DNA of 29,894 nucleotides from a virus, in the IMG/VR virus record IMGVR_UViG_3300046411_000603, positions 1 to 29,894 of that record; one strand, given 5' to 3'. The notes under the pieces were generated by a model. That model saw nothing but the letters and a program-made list of their open reading frames with translations, did no database searches and was not told the DNA's origin. This document shows positions 15,901 to 22,565 of the stretch, in pieces. The translations under genes and the position numbers were made by a program. Every line of letters begins with the position of its first letter. Positions within the stretch are counted from its first letter, which is position 1.

Positions 15901-18900
15901 TGAAGGCGATGCTAACACTGAGTATCTTGAAACTAGCTGGGACACTGACGTAGCCAAAATAGAGGCTAAGGCTACCGGAACTGGTGTCGAAAGAGCCTTA
16001 ACGCTAACGTCTGAAGGCATTACTAAGCTAATAGGAGCTTACACTCGTATATATTCTGGGACGAACCTCAACATCAATTGCTTCGGCACTACTACGCAGT
16101 TCAATAGTAATCTACAACCCGTTACAGACAACACTAGGTACTGCGGCATAGAAGGTAAACGCTGGTCAAGTGTAGGTTCAGTTGATGGTGACTTTAGTGG
16201 CACAGTCAGCGGAGTAAGGGGCTTCTTCGAAACTTCAAACACTACAGACCCAACGCTTACCGTCACATCTGCCGCCTCACAAACGGCCAACCTTCAGGAA
16301 TGGCTCGCTAACAACGATGTTGTTGTCGCACAGGTTGCTCCAGACGGTAGTATATCTAGTAGTGGAAATATTTCGGCAAGCGGGACTGTTTCAGCCAACA
16401 CTATCGCCAGCGACGGCACTAACTACTTATCAATTGATGCAGGTGCAAGCACTTCTACGGTACGCTTCTTGTTTAATGGCTCACAGAAGATGCTCATCGG
16501 AAATACGTACATCAGGTCTAACGCTGATGACTCAATGACTTTAGGTATATCAAGTAGGCGATGGTCTAACGTCTACTCAGTTGGTGGTGACTTCAGCGGC
16601 ACCGTTGACGCTAGCGTCGTTAACGCTAGTGGTGTTAATGCGAGCGGATTGTTGTTGCACAGTCACGTACCAACGGTAACCACGAACAAGCTGTACAACG
16701 ATGGCGGGACTCTGACGTTCAACGGTTCTGCTGTTGGCGGTGGTGGTACGGACGCTTACACTTCTGGCGTGGCAACCTACGCCTCTGGAAATACGATAGC
16801 TACGCAAGCCATCGCGAACTACGCCTCTGGCGTTGTTAATGGCGGGGTCGCGACGTTAACTTCTGGTATAATTCAGCAAACTTTCCGAATTTATGGCAGT
16901 GGCGATTCCACTAATGGCGAATGGCTTGAAATATCGAATAACGGAACAGAATTTCAGATTAACTCATTAGCTGCTGGAGACGGAACCGTTCAAGCAGTAG
17001 GTATTGGTCGTTCAAATGCTATGTCCATGATTCACAACGGCTCAGGTGGAACCAAATCAAGGTCGATATACCCTCAAGTAAATAATACTTATAGTTGCGG
17101 CATAGCAAACCTTCGTTGGTCTATTCTTAATTCAATAAACGGTAGCTTTACTGGCTCTGTAAGTGGAGCAAGGGGTTTCTTTGAGTCTGCAACTACTACA
17201 GACTCCGCACTTACTATCACCTCTGCCGCTTTACAAACGGCCAACCTTCAAGAATGGCGTGCGAGTGACGATGTTGTTGTGGCACAGGTTGCTCCAGACG
17301 GAAGTATAGCTACAAGTGGAAATTTGAGTGTTAGTGGCGACATCACAGCAGTCAACATTAAAAGCACATTTTCTCACGCTGACCCTCCACGTATCTTCCT
17401 CGACTCTGCTGCATCTCATGGATATCTGTATGGATTAAACAGCACTGCTGCTGTGCGGTGGAATCATCAAGCCGTATTATTCTACCAGAGGCTGCAACCC
17501 GCAAGCACAGGCACAGTCGATATAGGTACAGACGCTCTTAGGTTCAACAAGTATTACGGCGTAGATGGCTCATTCAGCGGCACCGTTGACGCTAGTGTCG
17601 TTAACGCTAGTGGTGTTAATGCGAGCGGATTGTTGTTGCACAGTCACGTACCAACGGTAACCACGAACAAGCTGTACAACGATGGCGGGACTCTGACGTT
17701 CAACGGTTCTGCTGTTGGTGGTGGTAGCAGTGTTGACGCTTACACTTCTGGCGTGGCAACCTACGCCTCTGGAAATACGATAGCTACGCAAGCCATCGCG
17801 AACTACGCCTCTGGCGTTGTTAATGGCGGTGTTGCGACGTTAGCTTCTGGTATAATTCAGGCTGGTGGCTCACAAAAGGTATACAACTCTGGGTCAGATG
17901 GCGATACTGATAGCGAGTCTTTAACAATATCCAGCGATGGAACTACTTACGATATATTTTCTACCCCTACAGGGGCGGGCAGTCACAGAAGAATTGACAT
18001 TGGTGGAATGACTGGTGTTGCTTATCGAGGTCTAAGATTAGATTATGAAAACTCATTTTTTGACTGGCAATACAATAACGCTACTAGATTCAAGGTTGAT
18101 GCTAACACCTGCACTATTAGCACAACAACCACGGTAACAAACGATATTAGGTCAGACGATATTAGACCTAACACAGACAATACTTACGATAACGGGCTTT
18201 CAAGTCATCGTTGGGCTAATACATTTGGAGTTGACGCTAATTTTAGCGGTTCGGTCAGCGGAGTGAGAGGCTTCTTCGAAACTTCAACCACTACAGACCC
18301 AACGCTTACCGTCACATCTGCCGCTTTACAAACGGCCAACCTTCAGGAATGGCTTGCTAACGACGATGTTGTTGTGGCACAGGTTGCTCCAGACGGTAGT
18401 ATCGCTAGTAGTGGAAATGTGAGTGTTAGTGGAGACATAACAACTAGGGGTGACATTGTATTTCCAACACTCAGCAATGGTGGGTTCCAAACTAATGCTG
18501 GGCAACAAATCGTCGTTCAGCCTTATGGTGGAACAACAAGTTTTGTTTTTGATAGGTATTTTAATTATAGCTATAAATCCGTTAGACCCATAGCTGATAA
18601 TAATCATGACATTGGTACTAATACTGTAAGGTATAAAAACGGTTATTTCTATAATCTTTATGCTACAGATGAACTACATGCTAGTGGAGTTCAAGCAAGT
18701 GGAATGTTGTTGCACAGTCACGTACCAACGGTAACCACGAACAAGCTGTACAACGATGGCGGGACTCTGACGTTCAACGGTTCTGCTGTTGGTGGTGGTG
18801 GTACGGACGCTTACACTTCTGGCGTGGCAACCTACGCCTCTGGAAATACGATAGCTACGCAAGCCATCGCGAACTACGCCTCTGGCGTTCTTACTGCTGG

Positions 18901-20257
18901 TCCGTCTTCTGGTATTCCATTTTATGGAGACGCTGGTCAACACGGAGCGATTACTACAAGCGACAACCTTGTTTTCGATAGTGGCAACGGAAATTTACAG
19001 GTTGGTGGTAATATTGGCATAGGAAACTCTAATCCTACAGATAGATTAGTTGTTGCAGGTAACTTATCTACGAATCACATAAATTATACGACGAACGCTT
19101 TCAGAGTAACGCATAATTCTAATGACGTATTCTTAAAATTATATAGAAGAGCAGAGCAAAGCAATGGTGATGTTAGCATTAGAACTGGAGGCGATTCATA
19201 TTTTAACGGTGGGAGCGTGGGCGTTGGAATTACTAGCCCCGAAGCTACACTTCACGCGGTTGCTGCAAACGCCACAGATGTTGGTATTATAGCACAAGGA
19301 GCTTCGGCACAAACCGCGAACCTGCAAGAGTGGCAAGCAAATGACGATGTTGTTGTCGCACAGGTTGCTCCAGACGGTAGTATCGCTAGTAGCGGTAATA
19401 TTGGGGGTAGCGGAACTATAACCGCTGGCGATTTACTTGTTAACGCCGGTGGTACTCAAAAAATGTACAAACTGGGTGCTGTAGGCGACACTGATACTGA
19501 ATATCTTGAGACCACAACTGACAGCACCATATACACTATATTCTCAAAGGCTACCAACGGAGGTACAGTCCGAGAGCTAAGAGTAGGAAACGCGGACGCT
19601 TACTTTAGAACCACAGCTACGGGTGGTATTTTTGCTATTGGTGGAACGACGAAGCTGAACATTGGGGCGAACTTTACCTACTTTGGTTCAGCCTACGTCT
19701 TGCCTGATGCAGATGACTCCAGAACGCTAGGTCGTGAAGGTAGTCGCTGGAAAAGCGTTGGAGCAGTAGATGGTGACTTTAGTGGTTCCGTTAACGCTAG
19801 TGGTTCCGTTAACGCTAGTGGGATTCAGGCAAGTGGGCTATTGTTGCACAGTCATGTACCAACGGTAACCACGAACAAGGTGTACAACAATGGTGGAACT
19901 CTAACTTGGGATGGTCATTTTGCTGCTTCATCCAAGTCGTTCCTTGTTGATCACCCAACAAAGAAAGGAGCCAAACTACAGTACGCTTCTTTGGAAGGCC
20001 CAGAACATAGTGTCTACGTAAGGGGTCGTGTTACTGAAAATATTATCGAACTTCCAGATTACTGGGTTGGATTGGTTGACGAAGAAAGTATTACAGTTCA
20101 GTTAACAGCTAAAGGACATCCACAGCCAAATATGTTTGTCAGCAGTATTGTAAATAACAAGGTTTACATCAGTTCTGACGTAGAGGTTGACGCTTTCTAT
20201 AATGTTTACGCAGAAAGAAAAGACGTTGATAAATTGGAGGTGGAAATATGGCAGTAA
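12962..20257 (+). CDS. Giant modular tail fibre (receptor-binding) protein
   Basis: 2431 residues, the largest gene here. Residues about 160-350 are 'NTLIGYGAG / SIGDLAG / NIGFEAG' repeats like the left-handed beta-roll of YadA-type heads. Residues about 470-650 are Y-x-SG-x-A repeats (DDTYVSGVAVYSSGQAI). From about 660 to 2320 modules alternate: a 'TANLQEW...VVAQVAPDGSI' unit (starts near 800, 1100, 1420, 1780, 2115), diverse beta cassettes beginning QKVYNSGSDGDTD-like and ending RWSNVYSVDGDFSG-like, and a joint HSHVPTVTTNKLYNDGGTL. The last 110 residues, from SFLVDHPTKKGAKLQYASLE, form a C-terminal domain seen in other phage fibres. It probably trimerises and binds the host surface. Several joints are nearly identical at DNA level. 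No signal peptide or lytic motif is seen. Confidence 0.88.
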   Translation: MALKVSDRIRQNTLSTGVGGISLVGDLPGFKKFSDVLSSGDITYYVIEENDKFEVGVGIYGSNNLERFHVLSSSNSGNKIELGGSGAVFVTYPADKSVIRDLESQIVVGASGLVFSNGTKFKEAKIVELTDVNLQGTPSSQYLIDFNTTNKSLVIGDSSGPSNSRNTLIGYGAGSGITSGTSNTNIGTDAGHKNQEGFKNVSIGDLAGPSDANASISVSRTVNVGYQAGEKSRDDSVNIGFEAGAAAYSRGHVSIGSFSGSGVGNYAFVGGYEAANNHEGDYLIAIGYRSAKDGGGESSVWIGKEAGKSTSSAINSIGLGELSGEGSSGNNSIYLGKKSGKDNTSNDMLFIADNQPSSEGTLIKGDFSTKRLAVGKSDVTLSDTFYVGVNSASDNGIVVQGASLQSSDLTQWRAFDSQSIASVSNSGTILANGVAASGQGLRLDRSTPAVTDSVLYNVAGSLYWSGSSLSDQISYASGQAIINESDIAYISGVVDNNNSGDTYVSGVAVYSSGQAIANEVDIAYVSGVAAGSAYDDTYVSGIAVYSSGQAVANQSSISSNTSNISTNTSNISINSGRIIYASGQAIQNEIDIAYVSGVAAHGHEVSEADLTYVSGIAVYASGNVHDDTYISGVAAYASGILVDGGTLIPHSSLIVGSVNGVALAKGANNFPVTITQQDNSSGGAYYIRLRDNDTDNIVFGATDSDAFQITASGEGSSDAENIFKFSSAANDNQLVFGDNNVPTKILGQTVSIDSPLTVVPDANFTGTAHASGISASGLVLGSTVTTNVLISATAAASQSANIAEFKASDGVVVAQVAPDGSIATSGNISCSGNISSVDGNFSGEIITPKVFATSGGTGITLNLNDIRFSRVGQGEQMIMETATFRPISNDVVTLGTSAKRWSDVYSVDGGFSGDLTVGGTLTSAGEFPFVSGVANYASGNTIATQAIANYASGVVNGGVATLASGIIQAGGSQRVYNVGSEGDANTEYLETSWDTDVAKIEAKATGTGVERALTLTSEGITKLIGAYTRIYSGTNLNINCFGTTTQFNSNLQPVTDNTRYCGIEGKRWSSVGSVDGDFSGTVSGVRGFFETSNTTDPTLTVTSAASQTANLQEWLANNDVVVAQVAPDGSISSSGNISASGTVSANTIASDGTNYLSIDAGASTSTVRFLFNGSQKMLIGNTYIRSNADDSMTLGISSRRWSNVYSVGGDFSGTVDASVVNASGVNASGLLLHSHVPTVTTNKLYNDGGTLTFNGSAVGGGGTDAYTSGVATYASGNTIATQAIANYASGVVNGGVATLTSGIIQQTFRIYGSGDSTNGEWLEISNNGTEFQINSLAAGDGTVQAVGIGRSNAMSMIHNGSGGTKSRSIYPQVNNTYSCGIANLRWSILNSINGSFTGSVSGARGFFESATTTDSALTITSAALQTANLQEWRASDDVVVAQVAPDGSIATSGNLSVSGDITAVNIKSTFSHADPPRIFLDSAASHGYLYGLNSTAAVRWNHQAVLFYQRLQPASTGTVDIGTDALRFNKYYGVDGSFSGTVDASVVNASGVNASGLLLHSHVPTVTTNKLYNDGGTLTFNGSAVGGGSSVDAYTSGVATYASGNTIATQAIANYASGVVNGGVATLASGIIQAGGSQKVYNSGSDGDTDSESLTISSDGTTYDIFSTPTGAGSHRRIDIGGMTGVAYRGLRLDYENSFFDWQYNNATRFKVDANTCTISTTTTVTNDIRSDDIRPNTDNTYDNGLSSHRWANTFGVDANFSGSVSGVRGFFETSTTTDPTLTVTSAALQTANLQEWLANDDVVVAQVAPDGSIASSGNVSVSGDITTRGDIVFPTLSNGGFQTNAGQQIVVQPYGGTTSFVFDRYFNYSYKSVRPIADNNHDIGTNTVRYKNGYFYNLYATDELHASGVQASGMLLHSHVPTVTTNKLYNDGGTLTFNGSAVGGGGTDAYTSGVATYASGNTIATQAIANYASGVLTAGPSSGIPFYGDAGQHGAITTSDNLVFDSGNGNLQVGGNIGIGNSNPTDRLVVAGNLSTNHINYTTNAFRVTHNSNDVFLKLYRRAEQSNGDVSIRTGGDSYFNGGSVGVGITSPEATLHAVAANATDVGIIAQGASAQTANLQEWQANDDVVVAQVAPDGSIASSGNIGGSGTITAGDLLVNAGGTQKMYKLGAVGDTDTEYLETTTDSTIYTIFSKATNGGTVRELRVGNADAYFRTTATGGIFAIGGTTKLNIGANFTYFGSAYVLPDADDSRTLGREGSRWKSVGAVDGDFSGSVNASGSVNASGIQASGLLLHSHVPTVTTNKVYNNGGTLTWDGHFAASSKSFLVDHPTKKGAKLQYASLEGPEHSVYVRGRVTENIIELPDYWVGLVDEESITVQLTAKGHPQPNMFVSSIVNNKVYISSDVEVDAFYNVYAERKDVDKLEVEIWQ
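15764..15865 (+). repeat. Fibre joint repeat, partial copy
   Basis: About 100 bases encoding NYASGNTIATQAIANYASGV and the following VNGGVATLASGIIQ. The DNA nearly matches the 3' part of the long joint repeats at 16592-16876 and 17573-17860, including synonymous positions. Confidence 0.85.
16261..16370 (+). repeat. 'VAQVAPDGSI' fibre cassette, representative copy
   Basis: About 110 bases encoding a TANLQEW...DVVVAQVAPDGSI unit. The invariant DNA core GCACAGGTTGCTCCAGACGG recurs in this gene near 15401, 16328, 17282, 18377 and 19358, and with a few changes near 23390 in the second fibre gene. Confidence 0.85.
16592..16876 (+). repeat. Fibre joint repeat, long copy 1
   Basis: 285 bases running from TTCAGCGGCACCGTTGACGC to the ATAATTCAG end, encoding the FSGTVDASVVNASGV, HSHVPTVTTNKL and ATYASGNTIATQAI stretches. 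It differs from copy 2 by only scattered bases and a three-base length change in the glycine run. Confidence 0.9.
17573..17860 (+). repeat. Fibre joint repeat, long copy 2
   Basis: 288 bases, nearly identical to copy 1 about 980 bases upstream. The main difference is GGTGGTAGCAGTGTTGACGC in place of the GGTGGTGGTACGGACGC stretch. The flanking cassettes are unrelated at DNA level. Confidence 0.9.
18705..18889 (+). repeat. Fibre joint repeat, copy 3 (core)
   Basis: About 185 bases matching the core of copies 1 and 2, from TGTTGTTGCACAGTCACG to CTACGCCTCTGGCGTT. Both ends then diverge abruptly. A shorter, more diverged version of the same core is at about 19839-19908. Confidence 0.88.
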
Positions 20258-20955
20258 TATATAATTCTTCTAAAGTTGTTACTGATGGACTTGTTTTTTG
20301 CTTAGACCCAGCAAATCCAAGATGCGATATAGATGCCACAAACGTAAAAGATATAATCCTCAAAAGTGAATTTGAACTTTTGAACGGAGCAGAGATTGGA
20401 AATAACTACGTTAAAAGCCTTATCTTTGACGGAACAAATGACAGAGCAGCAACAAATATACCATCCCTTAACTTTGCGGCAATAGGTGAAAATTTTACAC
20501 TAGATATAATTTGCAGGTCGCTTGATAGTTCTTCTCCTAACGCTGCTGCTTGTATAGGCACTAATGGTTGGCACTTAGGAAATTTTTATGCTAGCCAATG
20601 GAACTGGAGAATTTCTGGTCCAGACGAGGGCGACGGTAATGTTAGTACATATGCACACTTAGGATTAAGCATTAACGATTCAACCATTTACCATTTTCAG
20701 TTATACAAAGATCACCCCCTCATAGGAGGAAGGGTTATAAAAGTAGAAGACGACTCTATAGCTAAAAGCGATTTTACCACTAACTGGGATAGTCAAGGAG
20801 ACACTTTAAGTACTGGTTCGCTTACAATGGGAAAGGCGGCGGCAGCTAGTTATTATTTGAATTGTGAGATTTTTTCCGTTAGGATATACAATAAAGTTCT
20901 GTCTTCAGAAGAGATGGAAATCAACAGAGCGTCTTTAAGAAGGAGATTTGTATGA
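20248..20955 (+). CDS. LamG/ConA-like lectin-type fibre protein 1
   Basis: A 235-residue protein preceded by GGAGG and overlapping the fibre stop by 10 bases. It starts with SSKVVTDGLVFCLDPANPRC and ends with a VRIYNKVLSSEEMEINRASL-type segment. The two other genes nearby share this head and tail, and both are standard features of phage LamG/concanavalin-like domains. SLIFDGTNDRA and SLTMGKAAA match expected sandwich strands. This is the most divergent of the three, lacking the usual W-x-G near the middle. It probably forms a beta-sandwich that binds glycans and sits at a fibre or baseplate tip. Confidence 0.75.
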   Translation: MAVIYNSSKVVTDGLVFCLDPANPRCDIDATNVKDIILKSEFELLNGAEIGNNYVKSLIFDGTNDRAATNIPSLNFAAIGENFTLDIICRSLDSSSPNAAACIGTNGWHLGNFYASQWNWRISGPDEGDGNVSTYAHLGLSINDSTIYHFQLYKDHPLIGGRVIKVEDDSIAKSDFTTNWDSQGDTLSTGSLTMGKAAAASYYLNCEIFSVRIYNKVLSSEEMEINRASLRRRFV

Positions 20956-21212
20956 GTCATAGTATTTATGATCATAGACATTACGTGATAATTTCAGTTA
21001 GTGATTTAGGTTTGATAGACTTTAATCAGGTTTTAGAAACGTCCGCTTCAACTGTACGCAAAAGCCTAGATGAGACATTGACATTTGTAAAATATGAAGG
21101 CGACATGCCGTCAAGCGTAACCGCCTGCTCCAGCAAGAGTCAGGAGTATTCTCATAGTGAGATTTTAGTTATTTTGGATGGTACTGACTGGACTCCAGAA
21201 GGGGCTTTTTGA
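20952..21212 (+). CDS. Small hypothetical protein between lectin-type genes
   Basis: An 86-residue protein overlapping both neighbours (ATGA at its start, TGATG at its end), so it is clearly part of the operon. It begins with MSHSIYDHRHYVIISVSDLG and has mixed alpha/beta character with no transmembrane segment. Its size and its overlap with lectin-type genes on both sides suggest a co-produced accessory, such as a fibre assembly chaperone. No family is recognised. Confidence 0.7.
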   Translation: MSHSIYDHRHYVIISVSDLGLIDFNQVLETSASTVRKSLDETLTFVKYEGDMPSSVTACSSKSQEYSHSEILVILDGTDWTPEGAF

Positions 21213-21880
21213 TGGGATTAATTCATTCGCCAAAAATACCATCTAAGGGTTTAGTTCACGCTTACGATGTTGGAAACCCTAGATGTACACCAGCAGGTAC
21301 TGTTAGCGTTTTAGACCTTGTGGGCAATAAAAATGCACAAATTGATAACGGTGCTTTTGTTTCCCATGAGTTTGGAGGGTGCGTAAAATGTGATGCAACA
21401 GATGACGCAATTGAATGGGATGGTGGAGCTAGTGACGAGATAAACTTGGGTACGGTTCACTCTGTTAGTGTTTGGTATTACCAATATAATCCTTCTGAGG
21501 GTTATGTTATTGTAACTGGTTCTAGCAACAATACTTATGGGTATAATCTAGCCGTTGCTCCGACTAATACAATAATTAGAGTTGGAATAGGGCAAGCTAA
21601 ATACTTTGGGTCTCTTGGAGGCTCAATAACCGGGGAAAAATGGCAGAATGTAACATGGACTAGAAATGGAACTTATTACAGAATTTACGTTGATGGCGTT
21701 CAAAGAACTGCCACAGACACAACCCTTACCAATGATACAACGATTGGTCGAATGAACGGCGGTACTTACCATAGGCAGTCTGATTATGGTTGTCTTTATA
21801 TGTACGATAGAGTTATTTCGGCACAAGAAGTTAAAGAGCTTTATGACGCTATGAAAGGTAGGTATAATCGTGGCAGTTAG
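21212..21880 (+). CDS. LamG/ConA-like lectin-type fibre protein 2
   Basis: About 222 residues from ATG 21212, in a TGATG overlap with the previous gene; a TTG three bases upstream is less likely. It shows the LamG/ConA sandwich pattern: PSKGLVHAYDVGNPRC start, HSVSVWYYQ strand, EKWQNVTWTRNGTYYRIYVD core with the Trp and the YVDG turn, and the end motif YDRVISAQEVKELYDAMKGR. It is paralogous to the genes on either side and likely binds a host glycan or another fibre component. Confidence 0.82.
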   Translation: MGLIHSPKIPSKGLVHAYDVGNPRCTPAGTVSVLDLVGNKNAQIDNGAFVSHEFGGCVKCDATDDAIEWDGGASDEINLGTVHSVSVWYYQYNPSEGYVIVTGSSNNTYGYNLAVAPTNTIIRVGIGQAKYFGSLGGSITGEKWQNVTWTRNGTYYRIYVDGVQRTATDTTLTNDTTIGRMNGGTYHRQSDYGCLYMYDRVISAQEVKELYDAMKGRYNRGS

Positions 21881-22565
21881 TGCGGGGCCAAGCGTAGTAG
21901 AAGACGGTGTAGTGTTGTGTCTTGACGCTGCTAACAAATCAAGTTATGTAGGGGCGGGGAATACGTGGGCTGATCTTGTTGGTGGAAATAACGGTGTTCT
22001 CACAAACGGGCCTACGTTTAGTGAGGAAAAAGGTGGTAGCATTGCTTTTGACGGGACTGATGACGAGGTTCGTGTATCGGATTTATCTACTGGCTTATAC
22101 ACTGTAAATATTTGGTTAAAATTAGAATCGGAAGTTACTAGCTCAAGTAGCTCTAGAGGTGTTTTTAGATACAAGCCTGCCTCTGATTCTTCTCAAGGGG
22201 CTTTAAGCACTGGATCAGTTACAAGTCATGTTACTGACGAAACCTTAACAATCGTACATCAGGATGGTAGCTACACAAGAACTGCGATCAAGGACAACAT
22301 ACCTTCTGGGTGGAACAATATATGTCTTAGGTGGAACGGCTCAACTTACGAATTTTATATTAATGGGCAACAGAAAACTACATACCCCGGTACTGGTGGA
22401 CATGCACCATTTATAACTTCCGATGGTATTTTTCTAGGTGAAAATTACGTTACAGGCCAGCCGAATTTTTTAGGAGATTTTGCTATATTTAGTATTCACA
22501 GCAGGACTTTAAGCTCAGAAGAAATCAAACAAAACTACAAAGCTCTTAGAGGGAGATTCAACTAA
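21870..22565 (+). CDS. LamG/ConA-like lectin-type fibre protein 3
   Basis: 231 residues from a GTG start at 21870, overlapping gene 2 by 11 bases, with AAAGG upstream. It shares the PSVVEDGVVLCLDAANKSSY head, GGSIAFDGTDDEV, the W-NN-x-W-NG core (SGWNNICLRWNGSTYEFYIN) and the tail HSRTLSSEEIKQNYKALRGR. It is the most canonical of the three. The stop overlaps the next fibre start (TAATG). Confidence 0.82.
   Translation: MAVSAGPSVVEDGVVLCLDAANKSSYVGAGNTWADLVGGNNGVLTNGPTFSEEKGGSIAFDGTDDEVRVSDLSTGLYTVNIWLKLESEVTSSSSSRGVFRYKPASDSSQGALSTGSVTSHVTDETLTIVHQDGSYTRTAIKDNIPSGWNNICLRWNGSTYEFYINGQQKTTYPGTGGHAPFITSDGIFLGENYVTGQPNFLGDFAIFSIHSRTLSSEEIKQNYKALRGRFN

Noticed and set aside
16577-18943. Three similar minus-strand open frames (16577-16807, 17570-17791, 18674-18943)
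   Set aside because: They resemble each other only because they are antisense to the joint repeats of the fibre gene; no ribosome sites are seen.
13456-20257. Diversity-generating retroelement acting on the fibre
   Set aside because: The fibre repeats could suggest variable and template repeats, but no reverse transcriptase is in the window and differences between copies are not concentrated at adenines.
12962-20257. Giant fibre as a bacterial trimeric autotransporter gene
   Set aside because: The beta-roll repeats resemble YadA heads, but there is no signal peptide or membrane anchor and the gene lies inside a phage structural block with a phage-type C-terminus.
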